Of a DNA stretch of 64,000 nt, positions 23,709 to 34,614 are shown piece after piece. Origin of the DNA: Bryum argenteum. Taxonomy: Eukaryota > Streptophyta > Bryopsida > Bryales > Bryaceae. The stretch covers positions 14,443,001 to 14,507,000 of the forward strand of contig CM073321.1 in assembly GCA_037043015.1 (NCBI GenBank). The letters run 5' to 3'. Positions within the stretch are counted from its first letter, which is position 1; each line of letters begins with the position of its first letter. The translations under genes and the position numbers were made by a program. Below the pieces are notes generated by a model. That model worked only from the letters and a program-made list of their open reading frames with translations, was not told the origin of the DNA and did not search any database.

Positions 23709-24239
23709 TTAACATTCACTAGACTGAGGGTTGGAGCATTCTCCAACAAGAAGTTTACGCTTTGCACGAGTTCGATTGATTGGACCATCTGCATTTAAGA
23801 TCAGATCTAAGACTCTAGAGTCTTTCAAGTCCTGCAAAGCCCTTTTAGTGAGGGGACTATGTACATCCAGTAAATAGTCTAGAGCTTGAGACTGGTATCG
23901 TAGCCCCCAAGTAGACTCAGCATACTGACACTCTTCCAAATCTTCCATGGGGGCATGACCTTCTCCGTCGGTTACTCTCTTCCCATATTGATTCCATCGA
24001 TGTGCCATCGAGTGGGGCCCCCACTTGAATGTATTAGAGCTCACATCAAAATAGCCTCCAAGGCATTGGAAGAAGAACATCCGATTACCCTCATGCTGTG
24101 AACCTTGTCCGGCAAGTATTGGTGCAACTGTCGGATGCCATGTATTCACTTTATCTTCCCTTACACGTTTATTGGTGTAAAACCCGTGTTCAGGTGACTC
24201 GTGTATCGTTCCAGGGATTCTGTGAAGTGACCAAGACAA
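23709..24239 (-). pseudogene. C-terminal domain of the inner WCHI-RING gene (third piece)
   Basis: Aligns by eye with 4334-3795 of the outer WCHI-RING gene. NRMFFFQCLGGYFDV corresponds to EQQELFCRNFGGHWRI, followed in both by a basic patch and then DGEGH / GEDGYWHE. It ends ECSNPQSSEC. It is detached from its RING finger (27767-27888) by the insertion at 24240-27547. No known domain was recognised. Confidence 0.7.
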
Positions 24240-27200
24240 GTAGTGCTAAAACAACCAAACCCACAAACGTTCCTAGTCCCAACTTATGTTTTAGCCTTGC
24301 AGGGCAAGGGTATCCCTTTGCAAGAGGGGATGCACAAAGACTCTTTCCCTTATGTTTATCGTGGCGGAAACTTCCACACTTAGACTCTACACACACACAC
24401 ACATACTAAGGCACACATTACGTCCTCACAACTAATCCGTCCTATCCGTCCGAACTAGCAGGTCACGCAGCCGTCCCGGGTTACCCTATCACCCTTACTA
24501 CAATGACGGACTCCAAGAGCTCCGAATCCGGCTAGAAGACGTCTACACGTATTCTGGTCACGTACTGTGCTTGATCCGTCCTCTGAGACTACAGAGGAAC
24601 CCAAGTCTGTGGCAGCTGGAGGTCGGATTGGAATCCGGCCTCACACACTCTACTCCCAGACCCTCCCAGACCGTAAGTGTTTACCACAGCAGTTTCCCTC
24701 TCCCAGACACCTAGACCAGTTCAAGACACAAGGCACTCAAGAATACGCCCAACCCGACTTCAACTCCACAGAAACGATCTAACAAAGAATCCGGATTCCT
24801 AACTCCCAACTCACAACACACAAGGTAGATCCGGCTTTCCAAGCACTCAACTGAAAAGGAGACAGGGAAATGATCACACCGAATATGCGCATAAGAAGGT
24901 TCGATTAACACTCAAGCAAGGAATGTTTTGGTGGACAAAACTCCCACCTATAAGTACTTCTAAGTCAACGACTTAGATCCCTAATCGGATTGCGGCGCCG
25001 CCTACCAGGCCTACTCCTCAAAAAGCGGCACGCATTCCCAAAAAGAAAACACTATATCGGCCTAGGACGGATACCAATCCGACCTCCTAACTCTCGCCGT
25101 CCTTTGACCGCCGGCCTCTAAGACGTCCTACCTCTTTCTTCGCGAACTAACTCCGTGCTTGGCCGCTTGATGGCGCGTCGCGCGATACGCCCCGCCTTCA
25201 CTCTCTTGCCCGTGTCGGTGATCACGTACTCGTCCTCGCCGGAGTTAGTCTCGTCCCCGCTCTTCAACTCTTCCTCTTCGAATGCTCGAGGCCGATGTCG
25301 TGAAGCTTCGCGCCCGGGAGACTTCTCGTATTCTTCGGCCGTGAGCTTCCTCTTCGCGATGCGCGTGTTCTTGGCCGGGCGAGTCCGGCTGGGGCGGGTG
25401 CATCCGACTCCGTCTTCACCTTCGCCTTGCCCTTCGTGTCGGTCGGATCGAGGGCCCAAAGATCCGTCCTCTCGCCAGATCCGGCCGCGGGGTCTTGGCC
25501 GGAGTAGAAGTGAAGGCCGCATCACTACCTCCTTCATCTCGCTCCCGGACGGCGTCGAAAAGACCTTGACCTCGGCGTTGCTCTTCTCTACTTTCGTGGC
25601 GTACGTCTTCGCCGCCAAGAGGAATTTCTTGAATGTCTCCGCCTTGAAAACCTCCGACTCAGGATTCCGGCCTCGAACAGGTTCGCCCTCTGCAAAGACT
25701 TCAACCGAACCTCGCAGATTTCCACGAGCTTTACGACTGCTCGTTTGCCGTGATTACGGCTGCCTTCCGACCAGGAGTTCCTCCTCCCTTCTCCCGACCG
25801 TCTCGCGAGGACGTCTATTCTCCAGGATTAGCTTGGTCACTTGCTTCTCCGTCTGTCCGGAATCGCTCCTTGTCCGGTTTGAGTCCCACTTCGCTTGACC
25901 TCCAAAGAACGTCTTCACTCCAAATTCTTGGCATAGCTTCGCCAAAGCAAGCCCTTGGTAGAGGAAGTGCGGCACTGGCTTCCGTGAAGTGGTGCCATGC
26001 TCGCCTCATGGGATCCGGGTGATTGGCGGACGGACGAGAGGTGGGGGGGAGTCGGGGTCGTTCGATTCATGGGGTTCTCCCAAATCGCCGTAACTTCCCC
26101 TTCATCCACCGCCCTCGAAGGTTGTCCCCTCTCGATCCCGAGTTCCGCCCTCGGTCGGATTCGTGGGAGGGGACGGGGACGGAAGGATGATTACCTCGAC
26201 GCGTCCGCGGTGGGGTTGCCTCCGGGCCGGCTCCTGCAGTGCGTCGGGTGGAACGTCCCCTTCGATTGATCCGACCTCGTCCTCCTCCTCTTCCGAGTAC
26301 ACGGCCTTGCTATCCGTACTCTCCTCGACTCGAACACGCCCGTTGTTTTGCGGCGGCAGCAGCGATCTCATAGTTCGACTCCTCCTCATCCGTCGCACAC
26401 CTCCTCCTTCTTGTGCAATGGTGGTAAAGAAAAGGAGTAATAGGGCTAGGACGGGTTTTACCTACGTTTTCCATAAGCCGGGCGACTAAGTCGCGGATGA
26501 TCATCCCCATCCGTCTCCCGTTCGCCGCGCAAGGAGCCCAAGACGGTGTTGGCCAGCCGTACGGTGATCCGGTGCGGCTTCTCTCCGTGAATAATCGGCG
26601 CCAAAAACTTGATGACGGCGTGCTCCCTCGATTCCCGCAATCCTCGATCGAGTAGCCATTGTTCTTGTGTGGATCCCCGTGGAACCTTCTTTCGCCCACT
26701 TGTGTTTCCGGCCGCACAACCCTACTCCGTTGTTTACGGTCGGGCCGTAAACCGCTCTCCAGTGCTCGGCCGTCCGGAAGCGGCTTCCCTCTAACCGTCC
26801 CCTCGAATCGGTTTGGCGCGCCCGACCTTGATCTCGCGCACCATCTCCGCGTCGCGCAATCCCGGGCGTATCAGCAGGCGGCTAACCCCATCCTCTCGAG
26901 GTCTTCCGTCAAGGACTTCTTCTCATTCTCCTCGATCGGAATACACGGCGACACGAGCTTAATGGAAATCTTGACTCCTCTTGCTCCCCGAGCGGAAGCG
27001 GACGCCGTTCTCGCCATCGGAAAGAAGTGCGCAAGGAAATAGAGAGTCGCCGGCCGAGGTCGGCCAGATGGGCGGATCGCAGCTAGGACGGAAAGCGAAA
27101 AGACGGAGGGCGGGAGCGCAAGACGACAAGGGGCGCGAAAACGAGGAGGCGGTGGCGACAAGGGCGGACGGGTTGCCTTATATCGAGGGGCCGGAGTTAA

Positions 27201-27547
27201 GTCCGACCATCATGACATGGTCCGCCGCCATAATTGTCCTCCCGTGCGGAGTCGCCTTCTAGATTTCTCGCCATTATTAAATTCTTCGCCACTCCGTCCT
27301 TCACCTACCATCATAACTCCTAATCCGTCCTCTGACAGCACGTCCTAGCCGTACGGGGACAGAGTACGGATTGGCAAATCCGTTCTACTTAACATAAACT
27401 AGAGTTTAACTAATTCCTTTATTTGTAAAAACGTAATTGCCTTATAGTATACGGCTTAGCAAATACATAGGTCGGATTCTAGACACTATACTTATTCTTA
27501 ATGCGCATTAGAACATAATGGCCAAAAATCGAAAAAAACGGGTCCGA
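24240..27547 (-). mobile_element. 3.3-kb GC-rich insertion with gag-like frames, class uncertain
   Basis: It interrupts the inner WCHI-RING gene between its RING and C-terminal domains. GACAAG occurs at both borders (about 24235-24240 and 27547-27552) and fits a 5-6 bp target duplication, so the edges are good to a few bases. No matching LTRs or inverted ends were found by eye; ATCCGTCCTCTGA words recur near both ends (about 24574 and 27325). Inside, minus-strand frames at about 27010-25118 read like a degenerate gag: MARTASASARGARGVKISIK start, HAVIKFLAPIIHGEKPHRI, SGEDEYVITDTGKRVKAGR. No polymerase was seen. A truncated or LARD-like retrotransposon is my best guess. Confidence 0.55.
25118..27010 (-). 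pseudogene. gag-like frames within the 3.3-kb insertion
   Basis: Minus-strand pieces run from MARTASASARGARGVKISIK (about 27015), through a segment ending GERETDG (about 26500), to an Arg/Glu-rich tail ending REERGRTS at 25118. Several frameshifts break it. Plus-strand frames over the same DNA (such as 25155-25898) are Arg/Ser/Pro-rich shadows. Confidence 0.45.
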
Positions 27548-28432
27548 CAAGGAACTATTAGAATCTCTTTTGGGTCAGTCTCCCAATTCAATTGGGAGCT
27601 AGGAGTACTCTTCTCGAGATCATGTTCACCTCTACGCCAACTCCAAATAAGGTCTTTACCCTAGAATCGAACCTCGTCAGTAGTCTCAGCATTGTGTTCT
27701 TAAGAAGGCGGCATATAAGTTCTTAGATTGAACATCTCGTAAAACCGCTCGTGAAAAGGCGCTTTGCATATAGCACAACGACTTTGAGTCAAACAATGAA
27801 CTAAGAGACACTGCGGATGATACATATGGACACAGGAGCCTAAAGCCCATCCACCCTCAGGTCCAAATGGATTTAGGCATATGGGACACGTAGAGTGATC
27901 CAATACAAACTGCGGAGGGTTGGGCCAGAATAATGTCCTGGATGCTACATCAATGTGTGCCGACATGTGGTGTTTGAAATTCCACCCGGCCTTGGTCCAA
28001 TCTACAACCTCTGTAGAAGTGTCATCTTGCATCTTGATGTCCATCATAGGAAGATTATCAAACAATGTCTCCACACTCGGCCACGAGGTCATACCGAACG
28101 TTCGTCGACCTGCTCCACTAGTAAAATTCTTATCGATCTTCTCCAGCTCCGCTGCAACTTGTCTCCCTCTGTCCACCGAAAGTATACAGGCCACCTTCCA
28201 ATGGTAGTAAGTGGCTGACAACTGCTCCAAACGAGCTTGCAATTGTTGCTTTTCCTTTAGTAAGGAGTTCTATCCATCAGAGGACATGAAAGGGGGATTA
28301 CAAATAGGGGGGAACAACAGTAAAGATAAAGAATCTTGAGAATCACATCGTACATCTTCTACTCGTTCAAGGCCCGACATATTAACAACACATGGCTGAG
28401 CTTTCACAGGACGACGCAATATAGGGCGTTGC
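27548..28432 (-). pseudogene. RING-H2 part of the inner WCHI-RING gene (second piece)
   Basis: The RING-H2 finger at 27767-27888 reads CPICLNPFGPEGG, CVHMYHPQC, CAIC, followed by FYEMFNLRTYMPP, a match to FYEMMGIRDLIPP of the outer gene. Upstream is a charged stretch (QARLEQLSATYYHWK, VDRGRQVAAELEKID). Downstream (27548-27700) the homology to the outer gene continues weakly through stops. It is cut upstream by gypsy element 2 at 28433 and downstream by the insertion at 24240-27547. An E3 ligase role is inferred from the finger only. Confidence 0.8.
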
Positions 28433-28666
28433 TGTAAGAGTCTAGCTGTCAAAACAAGCAAAAACTACAAAAGAAATATATTGATCCAAGACTTAGGTTT
28501 ACAATGAATAAGAGTCCCTTATATACTAATCTCTTGGCTCAACTGCCGAGACTATACTTTAGCTCTACTGCCGAGGCTATACTTTAGCTCTACTGCCGAA
28601 GTTCTATTTATAAAATTAATAGCGAGTGAACATCCGAGCTTATCAACGAGGCCTTGGCCCATGACA
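28433..28666 (-). repeat. 3' LTR of gypsy element 2
   Basis: TGTAAGAGTC to GCCCATGACA, very similar to 7639-7872. Confidence 0.92.
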
Positions 28667-30560
28667 AATGCCTCCTCCTCCTCCTCCTCATGTGCTGATG
28701 AATTAACAAGTGTCATACAAGAGAATGTGCCCAAGGAATATCAGTACCAGACGCGCGCAACAAGCGCTCGTAATCGTCTAAGGCCATGACATTTTGTAAT
28801 TGGCAAACTGGTTCCCAAGTAGGCTCCGGCCATCCTGTCCACTTTACAAGTAGTTGCCAACCGCGTCCACGACGTCGATGTTGCAACACTCTTTCAACAG
28901 CATACTCGTCCTCGCTAGTGGATGCCTCGAAAGCGGGATTGCTCAAAACAACACCGGGCTCATTATCATGAGGTAGTTGGGAAGGCAACGGATCCTCACC
29001 GCCTTCTTCACTAAACTCACATGAAAAAGGATGAATACCGGCGGTGTATTCAAACGAACCGCATGTGTACCTACGCACTCCAATACACGATAAGGAGGAG
29101 CAATACAATCAAGCTTCTTGATTGGCCGGGACGTGTTGATGTTCTTCAACTTCAACCACACACGATCACCCGGACGAAAATCCTCGCCACCGAAAGTCGT
29201 GTATTTGACGGCGTTCTTGAGTCTCTTGCGCAATGGCCATTGCCGTTGTTGCCGATTCACTTGAATTACGCCATCTCAACAAGCTTGCGTCCTTTTTCCG
29301 CGGTGACAACGAAGAACCCGCCTCCTCGGGTATAGTAATATTCATGACCGAATGATGATAACCGTGAGTCATAAAAATGCGGACATACCTATAGATCGCG
29401 ACACACGATTATTCAACGCCATCATCGCGATCGGCAAATCGAAAAGCCCAATCTTCTTGCTCAAATGTCGTGAAAATACGAAGATATGTTTCAAGCTCTT
29501 GATTCGCCCTCTCTGTTGCACCATCTGTCTCCGGATGGAAAGTCGCCGACAACCGACGCGTAATCTTCATCAATCTGCATACTACTACTCCGTCTAAAGC
29601 GGACTAACAAATTGACTACCACGATCCGACACAATTGCTGCGCAAATCCGTGATCTTGAAAAACTTGCTCTAAAAGTTTGTGAGCCACATCAAGTGCACG
29701 AATTGTCTTCATAGGCACAAAGAATGATAGATTTGGACAAACGGTGCATCACAACCATGATATTTGTACGGTCGCCGCTTGGTGCCAATCCGGTAATAAA
29801 ATCAATGGAGAGCTCGGTCAAATCCGTGCGGAATTGGCAAAGGTTTTAGCAACCCTTGCTTCGCGCTCCCCGCCAAATCTTCGATTTTCCACACACGCTG
29901 CGCCCGCATAAAATCTCCAAACATCTTGTGTCAACCTGGCCACGTATATTCACGCGTGCAATCAAGTCGCGCACCCTCACGACCTGGATGTCCTGCTAGT
30001 GGTGAATCATGAGTAGATTGGATCAAACGCGTCCGAAGAGGTTCGTGCGCCGAATCCATATTCGTCCACGCCAACGCAATCGATGACCTGAATCTGAACA
30101 CACTCACTAATCGTGATAGGTAAGCCCCATTCTTTAGGTAGTCGGCGCTCACCATCCATAACCGCCTTTCGCATCTTCCAATAACGATGATTTGTTTTGC
30201 GGGGCAACATCCCATAATGCAATCATCTCTGCGTCAATAAATGGACATATGGGACGCGGGGTCATTATCGACTCAGAAAGGGAGCCTCTTTCTCTCAATC
30301 GCAACACCATCTGTGATCCATGCGGATTTAGCGACAACCTTCAAAGCGCCATCATCTCCGTCCAAAAGCTGATGATATCGATTCATGATTCGATCATCAT
30401 CTGCGTGTTGGGGAAGATCCTGTTCCCGACGAGAAAGTGCATCCGATTGAACTTGATCCTTGCCAGGCTTGTGCACGATCTCAAAGTCAAAATCATTCAA
30501 CTCGTAGGCCCAACGCATTTGCCTCTCGCTCAAATGTTGCTTCTTCAGAAAATAAGCCAA
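28667..30560 (-). pseudogene. Chromodomain, integrase and end of RNase H, gypsy element 2
   Basis: The chromodomain (ERVLQHRRRGRGWQLLVKW, TWEPVCQLQNVMALDDYERL) at about 28900-28755 is in frame here, better kept than in element 1. The integrase pieces (29000-30200) and linker (VHKPGKDQVQSDALSRRE near 30470) are collinear with element 1 but shifted at different places. Confidence 0.85.
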
Positions 30561-30582
30561 ATTGCGATGATCTCAATCGACT

Positions 30583-31440
30583 TCAAAATGTTGGCCAACA
30601 AGTAATGTACGCCACTCGCGGATGCAATGTACAACTGGCTAGCATTTCCTTGTCATGAATCGGATAATTGGACTCCGTTGGACTGTGTTTCTTCGAGAAA
30701 TAAGCAACCGCATGCCAAAGTCCGTCCACCTTTTGCATTAAGGTGCCACCAACAGCATAACCAGAGGAATCACATTCAATGGTTGTTTCCAAACCTGAAG
30801 TCCATTTAACGAGCACCGGCGCATGAATTAATGCCTCCTTCAATCGATCAAAGGCATGTTGACATTTCGATGTCCAATGGAAAGGTTGATCTTTCCGCGT
30901 TAGTCGAGTAAGAGGTTCTGCAATGTTAGAATATCCATCTATGAATTGTCGATAATAATTGCAGAAACCTAAAAATCCACGAACTCCTTTCACTTTTGTT
31001 GGCGGCTCCCATTGACGAATTGCCTCAAGTTTTTGGGATCGACCGCAAACCCCAACCGGTCTTCACCAAATATCCAAGATACTTAATAGTGCCTCGCTTC
31101 AAACTCGCTCTTATCAAAATCAAGTTGAAGCCTGCGTTAGCAAGCTTACGGATGATCCTCGAGAATCGCATCACGATGTTCTTTTTGAGTATCACTATAG
31201 ATCACCACGTCATCAATATATGCGGAGCAAATATATATCCAATTCGTCGCGAAGTATCCAATTGATATATTCTTTGAAAAGTTGCGCGTGCGCGCCGTCG
31301 GTCAAACGGTGTGACCAACCACTCATATAAGCCAAAGCGTGTTTTGAACGCCGTCTTCCACTCGTCACCTTCTTTCACACGTATCCGATGAAACGCAGAG
31401 ATTACATCAACCTTGGAGATATATTTGGTCATAGAATGGA
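30583..31440 (-). pseudogene. RNase H and RT of gypsy element 2
   Basis: RNase H (ECDSSGYAVGGTL, YPIHDKEMLA) at 30583-30993; RT with KTRFGLYEWLVTPF near 31330. Frameshifts occur around 31030-31260. Confidence 0.85.
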
Positions 31441-32053
31441 TCTTAACGTCTCATCAATGCGCGGAATCGGATAGCTGTCCTTCCGACTCATCTCGTTCAA
31501 TCGCCGATAGTCAACACGAATCGCAATCCTCCGCCAGGTTTCTTCACAAATATGACCGGAGTCAGCTGCGGTGAATTACTTACGCGAATAAATCCATTAT
31601 CCAACAACTCCGTAAGGGTCTTGCGCAAAACTAATAATTGATCCTTGGACATCGATACAAATGCATGGCGGGGATGTCATCATTAGTCTTCCTTCAATAA
31701 GATTGATCTCGTGATCAATCCCTTTCCTATCTTGGGGGCAACGACTTTGCATCTTGTCGATTAAAAGCGTCAATAATCGGCATGAGCGATCGGGGAGCAT
31801 GTTGTGCCGGGTCCCTATACACCTTCTACATTGTAGTGCCTTCGGATGTCAACCAAGTCGGCACTAAAACCCTCTACTTGGTTCACCGCTTCTCTGCAAA
31901 GTTTGAATCACGATGCACGTATCTCTTGCATTGGCTCCAACGTGTCGGTCGAGTCTTCACAATCATCTTGAAAGGTTTTCGAATGCAAACCTCTTCTTTA
32001 GCAGTCGAACACTTGCATCATGTCGCTCCATCCAACCTTTTCCCAAGATTATA

Positions 32054-33434
32054 TCATCTATCTCGTCCCGGAATAACATAGGCAACAATCTTCTCCTCCA
32101 TACCATCAATATCGGCCATAAAATTTGCAATTTGGCAAATCATAGGCCGCCTCTTCATTGTCGTAACTTGCTCCAAAGATCTAGGTTGAATAGATGACGC
32201 ATCCAACCCTCTCCGTCGAACAAATTGCTCGAATACGCTTGCAAAGCATTGGCATCCGTAATCACACAAAGCACGAGTAGATATAGTTGAGTTTATTAAA
32301 ACATCAACATACATACCACCCGTGTCTAAGTTTGTCTCCTAGATTCTTGACATTGCTCTTCTTTTTCACATCACAAGCACTATCGAAGTTTTGTCCGCGC
32401 TCTCTTTCTTCTTCTTCTCATTGCCTTCACCTTGCTTGGATGAATAGTCATTTGCACGCGTGGCCTCGCTTCAAACATAAAAATGGCGTCCCTCTTGGCG
32501 ACACCGTTGTTGTTCCTCCAAAGTCGACGTCTCCGAAGCTTGCTTATTTGGACCGTAGGCATCCAATCCATCTCATCTCCATCGACCATACGCGATTTGA
32601 TGTCGCGATCGGAGTCGCGACGACCCTTTCCGATATTGCAAGCAATCAAGTTGAAAGCCGACCGCCAACAAAGCTTGGACAAACATACCATAATCGATGT
32701 ACGTCATAGGTCCAATCATCGCGCGTTGCATCTCTGAGTTGAGAGCACCGCGAAGATATCCTATCTTCACCATATCGGGAACCATGGTAAGTTGACTCTC
32801 ACCAAGCTCCTTCTCAAACTTGGGCAAGAATGTTGCGAATGACTCCCTACCCGCTTCATTGCTTGAAGCCGATTCAATGCCACATTTCTTGCATTCGGTC
32901 GATGTAAACGCTATCAAGATGTTGAATAAAAGTCGCCGCATTGCAACCACGTTGATTTTGGTAGAAAGATACTACTATCATCTCGCGCCTTCGGCGTCCA
33001 TCCTCGAAAACAAGTATGCGGCTTGATCTTGAGGTGTACCAAGTATCTGCTCCATCAATTGAAGCTTGTTATCCGCTTCGACCTTCCATATCGGGTAGCC
33101 CTTGCGACTCCGTCAAACTTTGAAATATCGGCAATCGCTTGCGCAATGCGACGGCAGTTCCTCCATATTGTTTCTCGCATCGATTGCGGCATCATCTGCG
33201 ATGAAGACGGACCTCCTAAACTCGTGAATTGTCCAAATACCGAGCCACTGCGCGATCATTGTGCAACCAATCGCTGATAGTCAACTTCTCGACTTGCGAG
33301 AAGCTTGAAGTTGTGTGCGCAACCTCACGATCTCCTGATAGTCTTCCGCCGTAATTTCTCCTTGCGCTGCTGCTTTGCTGCTGCAAGATCTCATCATCGA
33401 TCATCCGGGCGTTCTCCATCTCAAAAAGCAACAC
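32054..33434 (-). pseudogene. gag and protease of gypsy element 2
   Basis: MENARMIDDEILQQQ near 33420, gag fragments to about 32570, and a protease-like stretch (VDVLINSTISTRALCD) near 32310 followed by MKRRPMICQIANFMADIDG. Collinear with 11301-12651. Confidence 0.8.
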
Positions 33435-33612
33435 CTCTCAATCAACTCTTCAGGCTTCGCAAAGCCTTCAAATGCGTCCTGTTACGTGGCTATCTTCAAT
33501 CACTACCACGAGGGTGGATAAGTTCCTCAATCTAATCAATGTCCTACTTTTGTCGTTTGAAAAAACAAGGGAGGATGAAGCCCTTCAGAAAATCAAGAGA
33601 AGTCTTGGATTA

Positions 33613-33748
33613 TGTAAGAGTCTAGTTGTCAAAACAAGCAAAAACTACAAAAGAAATATATTGATCCAAGACTTAGGTTTACAATGAATAAGAGTCCCTT
33701 ATATACTAATCTCTTGGCTCAACTGCCGAGGCTCTACTTTAGCTCTAC
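33613..33748 (-). repeat. Truncated 5' LTR of gypsy element 2
   Basis: Matches 12831-12966 of element 1 and stops abruptly at 33748 against WCHI-gene sequence. Confidence 0.9.
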
Positions 33749-34001
33749 AAAACTTAAGATTTGCCTTGTTAGTGCGCCGATGAAAATGGTGACGTGACAG
33801 AGGGAATTTCTTGTCAATGTGACACCATTCAATGAATGATTTGCAAGTGGCCATCGTCCACATATCTGGTTCATCTTCCCAACCTCTGAAGGCAAGCTTA
33901 TTTGGATTTTGAAGCACGTGTAATCTTTTCCGTTGTGGAGCGCCCCTCCTCTTCCTCTTCTTGCCGTTCTCTTCCTTCCTAAGTTGCCCGAGAGTAGCCA
34001 T
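33749..34001 (-). pseudogene. N-terminal WCHI domain of the inner WCHI-RING gene (first piece)
   Basis: ATG at 34001 (MATLGQLRKEENGKKRKRRG). The domain reads KLAFRGWEDEPDMWTMATC, FIEWCHIDKKFPLSRHHFH, RRTNKANLKFC, then is cut by gypsy element 2. A TATA-like box (34127-34135, minus) and GC block 8 lie upstream; the block is shared with the kinase gene at 34615 on the other strand. Later pieces are 27548-28432 and 23709-24239. Confidence 0.8.
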
Positions 34002-34126
34002 GGATGAAATAACCAAAATGGCGAATAGTTATTACGTACCCGGAACGAGCATGCAGCCAATTTAATGGATGTAAGACAGTGCGCCACGCCAGTAAACCCA
34101 AATAAGAAGTTCTTGCACGATGGGGG

Positions 34127-34135
34127 AATATATAG
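34127..34135 (-). promoter_or_regulatory. TATA box of the inner WCHI-RING gene
   Basis: CCCTATATATTCC on the minus strand, about 125 bases upstream of the ATG at 34001, at the edge of block 8. Confidence 0.65.
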
Positions 34136-34144
34136 GGCAACCTC

Positions 34145-34425
34145 GCGTCGGGGCGACCACAGAATCAAGGCGACCGGCGGTCCACATAGAGGTACGACGT
34201 TGCGTGGCGACTGGCGGTTCAGTGAGGGCGCGACCGCAGGTACAGCTGTCGCGACGCAGGAGGTGGGGCGAGTGCCGGTGCAGCTGTCGCGACAGCGGGA
34301 GGTAGGGCGACCGCCGGTGCAGCTGTTTGCGACAGCGGGAGGTGGGGCGACCGCCGGTCCAATTGTCGCGACAACGGGACCTAAGGCGACCGGCCGTGGG
34401 CGAATGTAGGGCGACCGCCGGTCTC
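34145..34425. repeat. GC-rich motif block 8, between two divergent promoters
   Basis: Repeats of GGGCGACCGCCGGTGCAGCTG with GTCGCGACAGCGGGAGGT spacers, plus GGCGACCGGCGGTCCAC. A TATA box sits at each side: minus at 34127, plus at 34431. Confidence 0.9.
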
Positions 34426-34430
34426 CAAGG

Positions 34431-34439
34431 ATATATAAA
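34431..34439 (+). promoter_or_regulatory. TATA box of the kinase gene
   Basis: ATATATAAAC directly after block 8, about 180 bases upstream of the ATG at 34615. Confidence 0.7.
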
Positions 34440-34614
34440 CCCCAACGCGCGGGTTTGATATTACTTTTCCCCAAACCGCTACCGAACTCTCCTCCGCCCT
34501 GTGTCCTTGCTCGTCTTAATGCGCACTGCCGGGTCGTCTGAGGAGTTTTTGGGGTTTGGTGCACATTGATAGCAGGGGGGAGATTTTTTGCCGGTTTTTT
34601 CAACAAGTTCAACG

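Larger units (their letters stand above)
28433..33748 (-). mobile_element. Ty3/gypsy chromovirus-type LTR retrotransposon 2, 5' LTR truncated
   Basis: Same family and orientation as the element at 7639-13039, with the same gene order. The 3' LTR (28433-28666, 234 bp) is complete, with the same extra 25-bp unit. The 5' LTR (33613-33748) stops after 136 bp, at CTCTAC, where WCHI-gene sequence begins. No 5-bp duplication can be shown, and some of the host gene between WCHI and coiled-coil parts is missing. A deletion that removed the LTR edge and adjacent gene sequence explains both. Frames are broken in most domains. Confidence 0.93.

Noticed and set aside
25155-25898. Long plus-strand frame of 247 codons
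   Set aside because: Ser/Arg/Pro-rich shadow of the minus-strand gag-like frames, which have more natural composition.
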